Assembly (NCBI GenBank): GCA_039654915.1
Contig: JBDJPA010000012.1
Coordinates: forward strand, 2,479,997 to 2,543,996
DNA length: 64,000 nt
Direction: 5' to 3'
From: Aquilaria yunnanensis
Taxonomy: Eukaryota; Streptophyta; Magnoliopsida; Malvales; Thymelaeaceae
Shown: one piece after another, positions 1-12,953 of the stretch
Position numbering within the stretch: the first letter of the stretch is position 1
Layout: each line of letters begins with the position of its first letter
The notes under the pieces: model-generated
The model's input: the letters and a program-made list of their open reading frames with translations, nothing else
What the model was told of the DNA's origin: nothing
Database searches by the model: none
Program-made: the position numbers and the translations under genes

Positions 1-1046
1 AGTTTATACACAAAAATTAATTCAAAAATTACAAAATCAGTTAAAATCAGTGAAGATCGAAGGAGACCACTGCGGCGTTGGGCCAGGCGGCAGGTTGCTA
101 GCTGGAGGAGAACGTGCTGGGAGACGAGCACGTATCTGTGACTGTGAGGTAGAGAGGCTGAGAGGGATCGTCTGCGAGGCGGAGAGGCGATTTGGCGTCG
201 ACGATCCGGCGGAGGGCGTGGCGGCTAGATGAGGAGACTGGGTCGAGGACGCAATGTGGGAGACCGGCAGAGGGAGATCGGCAGCCAGAAAGGAGAGACA
301 ATGGAGGAAAACGCCAGGAGTAGATCGGCGGCCAAGGAGGAGAAGAAAAGGCAGTGCGGCAAGGCAAGCCGAGGCTGGGGACGGATGAAGGGTGATCGGC
401 AGCCATGGAGGAGAAGGAGAGGTGGCTAGAAAATCGGAGAGAGGGAGGAGAAGGTGAGAGGCGGCAGGGTGGAACCGTGGAAATAAGAGGGAGATAGATT
501 TAGGTATAAATATGGGTAGGTTAGGGTTTTGGGTTTTGTTTGGGCTTTTACATATATTTTAAATTGTAATAAATGTTTTAAAAATATTACTACTTTATTT
601 TCTATAATTTCAAAACTTTCTATACATAATAATTATTAGTATTTATAATAATATACATACTATTATTATTTATATAAAAATATACATATGATACATATTA
701 TTATTATTAATACACACACACACACACATACATATATATATATTATAAGAGAAAGTTATAAAAGTAATTTTATTAATAAGTTTATATTAAAAGTGGCCCA
801 CTCCTACCTAAGTTTATTCGTAGAGAGAAGAAATTTTTTATGCAAGCCTGCAAAATTTAAATCTTGACTAACCATAAGAATATATTTATTACAACTAAAG
901 ACTTATAAATTGTATATTATATATATATATATATATATATATGATAAAATTGACAATATAATTATTTTATGTATGTATGTATGTGTCATATATTTAATGT
1001 ATATATATATATGATATATTTTAAGTACATATTATTATATATGATA

Positions 1047-1115
<69 letters not shown>

Positions 1116-1502
1116 AGTGTATGAGAATATATATTTTAAATTATAATAATTATTTTTTAAAAATGTTTTAAAAATTTTAAAACTTTATTTTCTAAAATAT
1201 ATTATTTTATATATGAATATTATCATTAAACATTATAATATATATGATATATTTTAAATATATATTATTATATTTTTAATAAATAGTAATAATAATAATA
1301 ATATTATTATTATTATATATTTAACAGTTACCAACGTGCACGCATGTTGGTAATTTGACCGTTGAAAAATAGTTGAGTTACTAATGCGTTTGGCCGTTGG
1401 TAAATTTAATTTTTTTTTACCAACGGCCTAACGCGTTGGTAATTACCAACAGTCAGACCATTGGTAATTTGGCCATTGAAAAACCAAGTTTTTTTAGTAG
1501 TG
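1..1502. mobile_element. CACTA (En/Spm-like) element, terminal part, cut by the window edge
   Basis: The right end reads TTTTTTTAGTAGTG, the inverse of the CACTACTAAAAA terminus used by the complete CACTA element at 15131-18829. Just inside (1320-1490) are short sub-terminal repeats in both orientations built on ACCAACGGCC/GGCCGTTGGT, as expected for CACTA transposase binding sites. The interior holds a GC-rich, GA-rich block (50-480) without a recognisable protein, then AT-rich DNA with (TA)n at about 916-941 and a long (ATT)n run at about 1050-1111. No transposase is visible. The other end lies outside the window, so a target-site duplication cannot be tested; the three bases after the end are TTG. 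Confidence 0.7.
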
Positions 1503-2375
1503 TTGTAGTTTTGTGAAATTTGCATATCTTGGCGATGTGACCTGATTTGCCGCAAACAAAGCATCCACAATTTGGATCTGTTTCATCAGCATTATTTGGT
1601 TCCTGTTCCTTGGATTTGGAGTACCAAAAAATTGCTTCCTAAAAGGCTTTTTTACAAAATTCTTTTTAGGTTTCAAGTGAGCATTATACTTCGAATCATA
1701 ACCTCTTGGTACCTTATCATTGGAGGTAGTAAGATTTACTTTGGCTCCAATATTACCATTATTGAAATTAGCTCTTATGGCATCTTGGTTTCTAGCATCC
1801 TCTTCTACTTGAACACAAGTGATAAGGCTTTCAATTGATATCTCTTTTTGTTCATGACACATAGCTTTTTGGAACTCATTCCAAGAGGGTGGTAGTTTGT
1901 CAATGATTGCGATTACTTGAAGATCATTTCTAATCTTCACTCCTTCGAATCTCAGTTTGTGGGCAATAAGGCTAAAATCATTGATCTGTTTCAGCACAGA
2001 AAGGTTGTTCACCATTTGATAGTGGAGCTATTGACTTTTAGCATATAGTTTTGCACCAGTCTTTTTTGTATCATATTTTTTGTACAAGGCTTTCCAAATC
2101 TTCCTGGTACTATTATAAGAGTTTTCATAATAGTCATAGAACTTGTCAGAGAGATAACATAACAAGTCATAATGACAATCAAATTCATCTATCATATTTT
2201 GAAATTCTTTTATAATACATTTTTTTCCTCATAATCACTCATATCATTGGTTGATATTTTATTTATCAGAAATCACATAGCCAAAATTAAACATTTTCAA
2301 AGTAGTATAATACTTTTCCCTTCCATCTTTTAAAATTTTCTCCATTAAATTTGAAAGGCAAATTGAGTTCATTTG
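1503..2375 (-). pseudogene. Copia-type gag remnant (UBN2 plus zinc knuckle), broken
   Basis: Read on the minus strand, the segment starts with [12 protein letters not shown] near 2365, passes through KIWKALYKKYDTKKTGAKLYAKSQ-like gag sequence (about 2130-2030), and gives an open stretch with LRFEGVKIRNDLQVIAII at 2015-1494. It ends with a CCHC zinc knuckle, CFVCGKSGHIAKIC, in a shifted frame near 1560-1520. This order is that of Ty1/copia gag (UBN2 family). In-frame stops and a frameshift before the knuckle show it is dead. It stops abruptly at the CACTA terminus at 1502, so the CACTA element probably inserted into it. No LTR or pol was found. Confidence 0.75.
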
Positions 2376-3317
2376 AATGCTTGATAGGTTTTTCACTACG
2401 AAACTAATTCAATTTTTTTCCTTAAAAGGAAATTAAAACTTTCAAAAGTTGTTGTTCCTCACGGTAGAAATTGATACAAAAAAGAAATAAAATTGAAGAT
2501 AATAATATAAAAATAAAATAATATCACCAATGATACAAAGGATTTTAAGCTAATATGTAGAACTGTCCATTTTTTTCTTTTGACATTTCGTGCCACACCG
2601 ATGCAGCGGTGTCTAGTCACACCGCCCTTAGCATACAACAGCCCAAACTTCTTTGTTTTTTGGCTCCATGAATACGGCACTATTATGAAGCCAAGCTCCA
2701 CTCACACATTTTTTTGCCCAATTAAAGATAGTATATTAAAAGATAAATACCCAAGAAACCAAAAGAGAAAGAAGATAGGATGAGAGGAATGAATATAATG
2801 TTTTTTTTTTTTTCATTTGTGTAAAGAAGGTCAAAGAAGAGGAGTACATATAGGAGTTGTGGAATAAGGCTACCAAAATAAATTTGCAATTTAAGATAAA
2901 AACCCGTTGTAAAAGCAAACGTATACCTTCAATGGCATTTAAAGAAAATGCCGTTGAAAATTTTTTTTCTTTTTTTATTTTTGAAATATCTCCAACATAT
3001 TGTTTGTTTTTGTCACTAACTAGTATATGGTGGAGACATATAAAAAGAGTTAAATATTAGGGTCACCATCACTAAATCGAATTAGCATGTCTGGTTTAGT
3101 CTGCAAAACCATATTATAAGTGGTCAAAGTTAATTTAATAAAAACAACATAATACTAACCGAGGCATGTGAAAAGGCCTTAAAGTGATATTGGCAAGACC
3201 TCATGATATAAGGCATAATGAACCCAACTTTGAATTTATAATTAAATATGCGATTCACAGTTAAACAAACACAATTAATCCATTTGGTTGCCAGCACAAA
3301 ATATGCAGGTAGATTCA
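2376..3317. other. Intergenic AT-rich DNA, no gene seen
   Basis: Short open frames on both strands have no recognisable domains. There are homopolymer runs (poly-T near 2801-2816 and 2960). Nothing else could be supported. Confidence 0.5.
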
Positions 3318-3325
3318 CCCATACT

Positions 3326-3730
3326 CAGTGGCGAATCCAGGATTTTTGGTTCGGGGGGGCAAGCCCAGCGGCGAAGCCCGGAGGAGAGAGACGACGTCGC
3401 AGTTAGGTAAAGCTGTAAATTGAGACTAATTCACACTAATTCAAAGATCAAGGAGTAAATCATACGAGTTTGAAACGTTTGAGGACTATAGTGCATTTAG
3501 GCCATTTTAGAATATCCCCTTAATATAAAGGGAATAACTACTCACTGAGTCCCTACTTTCTTCATAGCCTACCTTATTGCCCCCCCATCTTTATATTTTT
3601 CCACAATATTTGGGGGGCAAAATGCACACACAATCCTTAACTTTTAACAAAATCATCAAATTAATACCCCATATTTACGTTTTTCCAAAATTCCCGCCCC
3701 CCCCCCCAGCAACACGTAGCTTCGCCACTG
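3326..3730. mobile_element. hAT-like MITE, 405 bp
   Basis: The ends form a terminal inverted repeat CAGTGGCGAA...TTCGCCACTG, with G-rich (left) and C-rich (right) runs just inside. It is flanked by an 8-bp direct repeat, CCCATACT at 3318-3325 and CCCGTACT at 3731-3738, with one mismatch. An 8-bp duplication and CAG...CTG ends fit hAT superfamily non-autonomous elements. No coding capacity. It lies about 120 bp beyond the stop codon of the trihelix gene, so it may contribute to that gene's 3' UTR or terminator. Confidence 0.8.
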
Positions 3731-3853
3731 CCCGTACTTGTAAAATCTAAAACGAGATACCGAGGAATATATTGATCGATCAATGGCCAATTTCCCAATA
3801 CAAACGAATGACGGTAGCAATATTTTCTAGTAGCTAACCTAGTAATGTACGTG

Positions 3854-6651
3854 TCACGTCTGATCATATCGACTGGCGATGAGCGACTGAATTGCACCGG
3901 AGAGGTTGGCAACGGCGGCGACTAGATCGGCGATTCCTTTGCGGTTGGCTTCCTCGCGGGTTTCTTCAATTCGAAGCCTCCGTTGCTCGAGCTCTATCAT
4001 CTCGCGATGTCGCTTGTCTTTCTTCTCTTCACAGCTCCGTATCGTTCTGGCCAACACGGCGGCGCTCCGGCGTATGCTGGATCCGATCTTTCGGACTTTC
4101 TTGCTTTTCGCGTCGGAGCTTTGGCTGTCACTGGACTCGGTGTCTGATGAATCCGATCGTCCTGTGGCATTGCGACGACGATACGCATTAGAACATGGAA
4201 CACTAAAACTAGCGGCCAAGCCCAATTACTTCATGTAACAGATCAAAAGGTAAAAAGGGGACTTATTTTGCTTCTAAAAAAATGTTGGGGTGAATGTATC
4301 AAAGGCTCCATTTTGTAGGATGTTTTACAGAGCAATGGGTTCTAGAAAATAGTAATGACTAATGAGAGGAGGAAAATCTTGTCCCTTTCAGATCATTCTA
4401 CGTTGGTTATGAACATGAAAATTATAAAGTGACAGTTTGTCTATCATTCATCATAAACCACTAGAGTTTTTTTTATCTAAGGGTTTTATGTGAATCTAAT
4501 AATTCGTGACAAAATATATATCATCATAAAACCTGACTGGATACTGAAAAAGTAAATAATATAAATAAATAAAAGCCTCTCTGGTCCCAAAGTTATTTAT
4601 TAAATTTTGTTGACAGGGTGGAAAAATCATACTTGTAGATATCATGCATGAGTTCATAAAGATTGCTCCCAACAACCCACAGAAACCCACCTGTCACTTA
4701 CGCTAGTGGATTTTTTGTTCATCAGCTCCTATCTCTCAAAAAAATGTGCTACTATAATTAGGATTAGAAGTTTTAGATTAATTTCAAGATAATCATAAGT
4801 ACTTTGTGTCCCAAACAAAAGGAGATTACAAATTCTTATGTACGTACAAGTAGTATTTAATTATACTAGTATATACTCTCTCTCAGGCGATCTCGAAAAT
4901 CTCCCCTGCAATCATTGTGCTCTCTCTCTCTCTCTCTCTCTCTCCCCCTAGCCTATTCAAAACCAGTTTTGCTAAATGTTGCAAAAAAAAAAAAAAAAAA
5001 TTAAAATATTGTGAAAATTTGTGAAGCTTTATTAAAATTATTTTTTTGGGGTCTGATTTGACATTGTTTTCGCATATATATAATTAGCTGTTGAAAAAAT
5101 CCAAAAGAAATAAAAAAAAAAAAAAAAAGAGAGAAAAGGGTTGGGGTGGAGGAGTTAATGGACCAGAATGGGCAAGTGTGAGTGAGGCGGGCAGGAGGAC
5201 AGATGATGGAGCAGGAAGGACTCACTCACTACCATTCCTATTGGCAGCTCTGCTTTCTTGGACAGCCCAAAATCACTAGCAATCATTCATTCACTTCTTC
5301 CTCACTGGTGCCCATGATTGTGTGACTTTGCTCTTCCAAAACAACTTACTACACTACTATTTTACTTACTTCTTAATCCCATTCCATTTTTTTTTCAATT
5401 GGTATTTAACAATTATATTTTTTGCTAAAGTCTTTTCAACGTGAATTCTAAATAGTATGAAAAGGATAACATTTTAGGCATAAATGTCTCTATTACTTGG
5501 TAACTACATTGGCCCCTCAACTAATTCAAGTCGAGCACTATTAGACCAAGGCCTAACAAGAATTGAATGTGAGACTATAATGGAGAAGTTTAAATGAAAC
5601 TATTACTAGTTCATAATAAATAACACATTTAGAATACAATTTACTTTGATAAATTTCTTCATAATTGTGGCATTGCTCTTAATTTAGTAGTGGTTCTAGA
5701 TATTCTTCTCTCTTTAAAATATATAAAATTTTTCTCTGTATCTTTTGTTTTAGACTCATTTCCTCCAAAAGAAAGTGTAACTATTTCTATCAGAAAAAGA
5801 AAATCAATAAAAACTAATCCTAAAATATACGCTACAGTCTGATCAAAATCCAACGGTGATTCTAGCTCTGACTGTATCTTAGAAAAAGAACGTGGGGCCC
5901 CATTGAATGTACGTAACACAGTTTTCAAACCTGCAAGTTTGACTAGAAACCAATTTTCTCTCACAAAAAATAAAAAAAGTTCCTCATTTGTGACTCTCTG
6001 ACAAATCCTGCTAGCTCCAACCACACAAAAACAAGAACAGAAAAAAGAAACATTATTACCTGATACAGTCGCCGGAGCTTCCCCTGCACCCACCGGTTCC
6101 GTTGGTGGAGCAGCTGCAGCGGAGAGTTCTGGAAGTTGTTCTGATGGTGGGGGCGCCGGCGGAGTCGGTGACGGCAATGGCAGTAACAATGGCCCGCTGC
6201 CGTACTTCGCCTGTACGACGTCGTTTAGTGCCGTGAACACTTCCACCGACATGTTGGTGGGGAGGTTGTGGAGCTTGCGCTGTGTTCGGTCCATGTTCCA
6301 GTAGGAGGAGAAGCGATCGGAGCCGTCAGATTGAGACTGGTAGTTGCGGACCTTCTTGTAGTCGCGAAGCAGGTTGTCCCACTTGTCGTTGCACTGGTTT
6401 TGGCTGCGGAAGCAGCCGTGGGCCCAGCAGTAGTTCTCCACCCACTTCCACCGTAGCTCGCCTCCGGGCTTCGGCGGCGGCGATGCGCTGGTGGATGGTC
6501 GGGAGCGTCGCTGCTCGTCGAGCCGCTTGGCTGTTATGAGAGTTTGCGTCTCCTGGAGGTTCCAATTTCCCTTACGGTACTCTCGTACGACGGGTGTAGC
6601 GGCAGTGGCGGTGGTTTGTGGAGGAGGAAGGCGAGGAGGAGGGTCGGACAT
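3854..6651 (-). CDS. Trihelix transcription factor, ASR3-like, two exons
   Basis: Exon 1 is 6651-6060 and exon 2 is 4161-3854; splicing at TCAG|GTAATA and CCACAG|GACGA joins in frame (592 + 308 nt) to give 299 residues. Residues 24-105 form a single trihelix (Myb/SANT-like) DNA-binding domain with the spaced tryptophans of GNWNLQET, RWKWVENYCW and CNDKWDNLLRDYKK. A Pro/Ala-rich linker follows. Exon 2 encodes an acidic SSDTESSDSQSSD stretch, a basic KSKKVRK patch and a charged coiled coil (EEKKDKRHREMIELEQRRLR) typical of the ASR3/trihelix C-terminus, likely for dimerisation. The family acts in the nucleus, often as a repressor. The 1898-bp intron is much larger than both exons. The first ATG of the open frame is used as start. 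An unspliced read-through would yield an unrelated tail. Confidence 0.88.
4162..6059 (-). other. Intron of the trihelix gene
   Basis: Single GT-AG intron of 1898 bp. It contains a (CT)n microsatellite at about 4919-4944, poly-A runs at about 4983-4999 and 5107-5128, and no ORF with a recognisable domain on either strand. Confidence 0.8.
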
Positions 6652-8224
6652 GGCTGATATGTTAGGTCTTAGGATTGTGTCAGTGAAAGTGGAAGCCTTG
6701 CTTAGTGTTTGGTTGTTTTGTGGTTGGGATGGAGTATTTCTGTTAATTTTAATTTTATTTGATTTCGCGGATGAGCTCGGTCATTGTCACCTTTTTATTA
6801 TGTACTCCCCCCAGGATGGACTAACTTCGGTATTTGCCACTGAGGTCTCAACGAATTTACAGTTGGCTACTATTTCTTTTTTATTTTTCAATTGTATCAT
6901 CAATCTTTGTTTGTTTGTTTGTTGTTTTATTTTCTAGTAGGAAAGTGAAAATATAATAACACAACAAAAGATAATACAGAGTTAGGAGGCAAGTCGCTTG
7001 AAGGATTTTGAGCAGCCCATCTCGGTATGCTAAAGCTCTCTTTGTCACTAATTACAAAAGGATCCACCTTGCGAAAGAGAATAGAAGTAGTCGGTACTCT
7101 TCTTATAGGATCTAAGGTAGGAGGGATTAGATGATTTGTTGCTCAATCACGTACTAAGAAAATCTCGTACGTAAGATCAAGTCAAGAGCTCAGTTAAACA
7201 TGGTTTTAGATCTTGCACCATATAATTTAATATGTGAGGTATGATGCTGTACTGGTAAAAAAACGTAACGAGAAGAGCAAATCCTATACTGGTAGTGACC
7301 AGGCTGATTTGGTCATCTTGCCCATCTTGGTATACTGGCCAGAAAAAAAATAATTCATTTTTCCATTTTTTCTGGTTTTAGAAATATTTTTAAATAAAAT
7401 AAATAATTTGTATTATAATTCATTAATTATATAACAAAAAGTTTCTTGATATTTTAAAATAATTTTTGTAGCTTTTCATACCTTTTAAGCCCTCAAGATA
7501 TGGTTTCACTATATATATTAGGATTGTTTATGTGATACAAAATCTTAATTAGTCTACGTATGATACTAAAATATTACTCCATTCATTCCATATTATTTGT
7601 ATTACTTTTTTTTTTGGACTATTGCAAATTCTTTTTCTTTTGTTTTTCCTCCCCTTCCCTACATGAATTCAGAAAGATCAACATATATAGGAGCCCAAAA
7701 AGTTAAACAGTTTCCAATTGGATCTTCAAAACCTGAAAAAAAAAAAACTGACAAATTAGAATCCTTGTCCACTTTGATGATTTTATCGGACCACTGGAAA
7801 TTTCCGGAAAAGAGAAAGAAGAACAAAAGCCCACATTTTGTACTAAGATGGAGAAACACAAAAGCATTAACTAGATTAATCGGAGTGTTCAGAAAGCTGA
7901 AGAGGAGGCAATGGAGGAGGAAGAATAGACTGTGGAGGCTTCCAACACCAAGACAGGAGATTGGTGATGAAGGTGCGGAGCTTCCTCATGACCAGAGTCG
8001 CAGAGAAACAGCATGCTAACCCGACAACCATCAGGTCTAATCTGGGCCATGGACATCAATTTAAAACCTTATTGTCGAAGTTTTATATTGCGATAAACAC
8101 CTTCATCAATTACCAATTAATTTTTAATTAGATATTTTAACATTGTACCTAGGCTTAAAATACACTGATCCCTCAAGCATTATTTTAACCCATATAAGAG
8201 CCACCAAATTTACGCCTAAGTGGG
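6652..8224. other. Intergenic; trihelix upstream region and an unexplained open frame
   Basis: The first few hundred bases are the presumptive 5' UTR and promoter of the trihelix gene (minus strand); no clear TATA box was found. A plus-strand open frame at 7597-8019 (about 140 codons) has a poly-Phe start and an Arg-rich end and shows no known domain; I do not call it a gene. The rest is AT-rich. Confidence 0.4.
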
Positions 8225-8510
8225 TGTATTAAGTAAGGAAAATTTTTAATTGGAACCTATTTTATCTAGAAGTCAATATTATTTAGTTGTAATAATTTAT
8301 TCATTATAAAATTTTTATGATATTATTAAATTTTTATGAATTTTTCTCTTTTCTAGCATTAAAAAAATTCATAAAAATTTAATAACATCAGAAAAATTTT
8401 ATTTTGAATGAAATATTACATCAACATAATATTAGTTTTTAAATAAAATTAATTTTTTTATGAAAAAGACATAAGCAAACAAACAAGCCATTTTAAATTA
8501 AGTCACAGAT
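8225..8510. mobile_element. Foldback MITE, copy A
   Basis: The segment is a large imperfect palindrome: sequence such as TTATTTAGTTGTAATAATTT and TAAATTTTTATGAATTTTTC on the left returns inverted on the right (AAAAATTCATAAAAATTTAA), ending near CAAGCCATTTTAAATTAAG. The same family occurs at 23579-23913. There is no coding capacity. The left terminus is less clear than the right. Confidence 0.55.
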
Positions 8511-11500
8511 TGGCTCTAAAATTTCGTAATTTTTATGGGCCCCTTGGGTTGTCGAAGAAATAAATGATTCCCGCAAAATTAAGGAAGAAGATGGTGGAAG
8601 AAGTTGTATGAATATAACAGGTTATTTCAGTTTGTCTCCCAGGTGGAGGCAGCCAGAGCTACAGCGTCGCAACTGCAGCAGCTTCCATTTCTCTCATTGG
8701 TCTTGCCATTACAACTAAGCGTAGTTAATCCTGTGATGTACTAAACGCATGTCTGACCCCTAAACTTTTTAGAGTTGGACAGTTTACTCCAAGAGATCAT
8801 AGAATGGGGCATCTTAACTCTCGTACGCTACGAGTCGCTCGTACCCCTGCAATTCGGTGCGTGCACTTCAATTCCGTGGGCCCTTGTTCCGTCGTACCAT
8901 GCAAGAACGAAAGGTGTACTGCTACGGACACCAACAAAAATTCAGTACGAAAAACACCGTCATAATTTTACACTTTTAATAATACGCAAGAAACAAAGTA
9001 AATACTGTTTAAGTAAACAAGATTCTGATATTAGTACACGACTCCATGTTTAAACCATTATTTTTATTTTCAGTTTTTTTATCCATATCCAATTTCCTTT
9101 AAAATCCAATACTATATAGGTATACTAATCATTTGAGTAGCATATTTTTAGAAAGTAATAGAGCTTTTAAGAATTTTTTGATTTAACAAACCTAAAAAAA
9201 TAAAAATTGATGTCAAATTTTTACCTTTTACAAAAAATCTTTTAAAATTACTTTTCAGAATTTCTAAGTATAGAGTTTCACTAATTATACAATTTGATAA
9301 ATTAACAATAGTAATTAATACATTGTTATTAGTCCAAAATTATTTGTCCATTTTTTATCTTTCCATTCCTTGAAACTTCCTATTCATCACATCTCTTTGA
9401 AAATAGGCCTCAAAAAATTTAGCAATTAGTAACTATTGATCAATGTTAGGTTCTTATTAAACTATTACCCCTAAAACGTCTCACTTCATCTTATTGTCTT
9501 TTCAACTCAATAATAGGTCTTACTATTATTACTTTACTTGGGTGATAGAGCAACAAAAACTTTAATAAGGGCCTTTACTTATATCAAGATAAAATCTTTA
9601 AAACTTGAATATATAATCACTACTTCAAAGAAATAATAATAGAAAATAAACTTTAGGGACTATAATTACTAATAGATAGAATTCATGGATTCTGTTGTAA
9701 TTATCCCCAAATAGAAATGGACCAATTAAAAAAAGTTGACAAGTTAAGCTGGTGTTTGACGGTGTTTTAAAAAAGGTACTGCGACTAGCATTTCCGTAAA
9801 CTAGGTGTATTGGTTTTCCATGAATGGTAATCCATAAACTTGGAGGTTTAAGGTTATTATAGGTTTTAGTGAATCGAGCCAGGTTTACGTTAGATTGTGC
9901 GAATTTAGATTTAATTACGCTATCTTGATTGGGTTGAGTCATATCGGGCTAATTAATTCTAGAAAATAAAGATTCAATAAATTTTTCATCAAATTATTTA
10001 GTACTGATTTTCAATTTCATAGAAGTTTGCTAAATTCAAGAAAATAAAGATTTATTTAAACTTTTCAAGAAAATAATACTTATTTTCAATTTCATAGGCT
10101 TTTGTTAAATTATAGAAACTAACGATTTATTTAAGCGTAATTCTTACATGCGTTTGGTGCACACACATATCTAAAAAGGATTAATATACATATGTGTGTA
10201 GGCTTTTTAACAAAGTGGTATTATAGGTAAGTTGGTTAGTAAATGATCACATCAGTCAATATTTTTCTACTTCTGCCTCCCTTTCCTAAATTCCCTTCCA
10301 ATTCACAACATTCTATGTTTTTTTGTATTGCCCCTAATTTTTTTATATTCTATTTTTCACTTTTCTGCTCTTTCACATTTTGTGTATTATGTTATTATTC
10401 GAGCCTAGGTAGTTAAACTCTATTTAAGTGGTCCAACCAATCCTAGTTGCTAATTTTCTCTTAAGTACATTAAGAATATGTATATATAAAAAATAGCGTG
10501 TCCTAGTACATGCCATGAGCCAGGCGTACGCAAGAGATACTCTTTATTTAATTGTTTCGGGAAATGATTTCTGTATTTCCTCTCGCATAGAACCGGAATC
10601 TGGAACTCCGAGGTCAAGTAGAATACCATTTGGGCTATAATTGCTATCGGGCTTTCATGAGAATGGGTCGGATCCGATGACCCAAGGTTGACCATGGTCA
10701 TGGTAGTCTTCAGCCATTTTAGATTAGGCTCGTGCGGTGCGTATGCGTAAAAATTTTTAAATTTCTTACAGTTCCTTTTTATATTATAAATAGTTTTGTT
10801 TTTTTTTTTTCAAAAAATACTCTGACGTATAGAAAGAAACAGAAAAAAGATCAAGGAGAACGAGTAATTTTGACCAGCCCATGAGGCTAGCTGGGTAGTT
10901 CGGACACAACAATACTAGTGTAAGATGGAATTTGAAGAATGAGGAATTGGATGTTGGGACTAATTAGTGAACGAGAGACTGGAGCTGTTGGAATTTGATC
11001 GAATCGGTTATATGCGAAAACGCATTGGCACACTCTATTAAGAATATAAATTTAGCTATTCCGCGTTTGAACTGCCCATTTCAGGTTTCCAAGAATCGCC
11101 TGAAGTGAATCAAACTGGAGTCTCAGATAAAATAATGTTCCTATAAGTTGTATTCGATCCGTAGGCAAGGCAAGAGTGCAATATTCCATATATAGAAATA
11201 CTTTGTATTTATTCGAATCCCACAAGGGTCTTGAACAACTTGCTATTGCAACTGCAAGTAAAACTAGGTGTGAAGATCCAACAATCACAAATGTTTATAA
11301 GAAGACAATATTAACTGGAGGCAATCCGAAATTGCATGCCTTTCCACAGCCTTTATAAGCCATTCCTTCAAGAAGAATTATGGTAGTAGATTATATTAGT
11401 GTGTAGACAATCAGAATTCACTAAACCGGCAACGAAGAAAGTCAATGCAAACAATAGAGAAATTGTGAAAGAAGAATTCCAAAACAACCTGTTACTTCTG

Positions 11501-11694
11501 AATACTCTTTCTAGAAGAAAACTCAAGACCTTTTGCTGGGCCTCGCCGACAAGCAGAAAACAGAAGAGAACAATAATAAACAAATTAAGCAAGTGGAAGA
11601 GACGGAATATTATCGAATAGCTTCCCAGGAAGTGATACAATTAACCATGAAGGACCGCTCAAAATCACTTATTCCTGGAAGTTCCCTTTTATGT
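8511..11694. other. Intergenic AT-rich DNA, no gene supported
   Basis: Several short open frames (for example 9625-9942 and 10450-10701 on the minus strand) have no family features. Somewhat less AT-rich islands at about 8590-8730, 8810-8900, 10500-10720 and 11040-11340 look like old coding or LTR debris, but no frame could be followed. Confidence 0.4.
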
Positions 11695-12752
11695 TGGGTT
11701 AATTGCACGATTAGAAACCTAAACTTTAATTATTGTTCCAATTTTAACTTTAACCTCCAATTTGCACGTTTCAACTCTTTAACTTCATTTAAACGCTTCA
11801 TTTTTAATCTCTGAGTGATGGAACTCGTTAGTTTAGACAAAAAATGTCACATCAGTGTAGAATTGTAAGGGAAAATACTGACTTTAAGTCCTAAAAACTT
11901 TTCTCTTTAACAAAGAATCCTTAAAACATTGAATTCTAACAAAAAAATCTCCCCCGATCTTGGCATCCCTCTCTGACCTCTTCTGCAAGCACCACCAACA
12001 ACGTCCATGGCCACTAGCAGTTGTGTTGTACTGTCACAAGGGGACCAACGATCACACTGGCATCGTCCCAATGGCCTACTGTCGTTGTTTTTTGCTCGGC
12101 GATCTTTCCGCATTTCAACCATTGAGGTGAGGAAAGGCCAACAAGATCCTCGGATGACCCAGAAGAACTGACATTGGAGACAGGTGCCGACTTAGATCCC
12201 AACATCACTTTGCATTGATGAAATTGATGCTATCGACAAAGGGTGTCCCCCTCTTCTCACCCAAATCCGAATCAAAGCTCAAGAACCCAGATGACCCACC
12301 GATGCCGAATTTGCCACTGCTACAAGGTGAGATCCATGACATCAATGGCTCGTCAAAGCTCCTAGGCTTGTTCTTATCCGCTTTCTTCTTGCTACAGACA
12401 TCAGATTTACCATAAAAGTTAGGGTATTTTGATTGATTTCCATGTGGGCTCTGGCTGGTGTTAGGAGAGGCTAAAGAGAGAGGCCGAGATGAGAAGGGTT
12501 TTTTTTTTGTTAGATTTCAATGTTTTAAAGATTCTTTATTAAATAGAAAAGTTTTTAAAGGTTAAAGTTAGTATTTTCCCCCACAATTCTATGTTGATGT
12601 AGTGTTTTCTATTTGAACTAATGAGTTTCATGACCCAAAGATCTAAAATGAAACGTTTAAACGAGATTAAGGAGTCAAAATATACAAGTTAGAGGTTGGG
12701 GTTAAAATTGAAACAATAATTAAATGTTAAGGTCTTATTGTGCAATTAACCC
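11695..12752. mobile_element. Long-TIR element with gene-like cargo (Pack-MULE candidate)
   Basis: The ends are long inverted repeats of about 260 bp, starting GGGTTAATTGCAC on both sides (left 11696-11960, right about 12495-12752 inverted) and staying alignable inward through GTCACATCAGTGTAGAATTG / CTACATCAACATAGAATTGT. A 9-bp flanking repeat, CTTTTATGT at 11686-11694 and CTTTTGTAT at 12753-12761, matches at 7 of 9 positions. A 9-bp duplication with long TIRs points to a Mutator-like element. The middle (11960-12490) is markedly richer in GC and codon-like; on the minus strand it reads as gene-like peptides, for example KSDVCSKKKADKNKPRSFDE and GSKSAPVSNVSSSGSSEDL. I do not recognise the donor gene. 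Confidence 0.7.
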
Positions 12753-12953
12753 CTTTTGTATCAACTTATAAGTGGTTGGGCATCTAACAATTTTGGGTGA
12801 ACTAGAAGCAGAAGATCTAATTTGAAAAATTGGTTAGGGTCTGGTGAAATTGGGGAAAAGAAATCTTTTTTAAGAAAAAGGAAAATTTTTCCTGATAATG
12901 TTGGCAAGAGATAGCACGTGATCAAGAGAGATGAAGAATGGTTAAGTGGCAGA

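Noticed and set aside
50..429. Short frames in the GC-rich block at the left edge
   Set aside because: Open on both strands, Arg/Gly-rich, no family features; lies inside the CACTA element.
7597..8019. Plus-strand frame of 140 codons
   Set aside because: Starts in a poly-T run, has no domain and no splice or promoter context.
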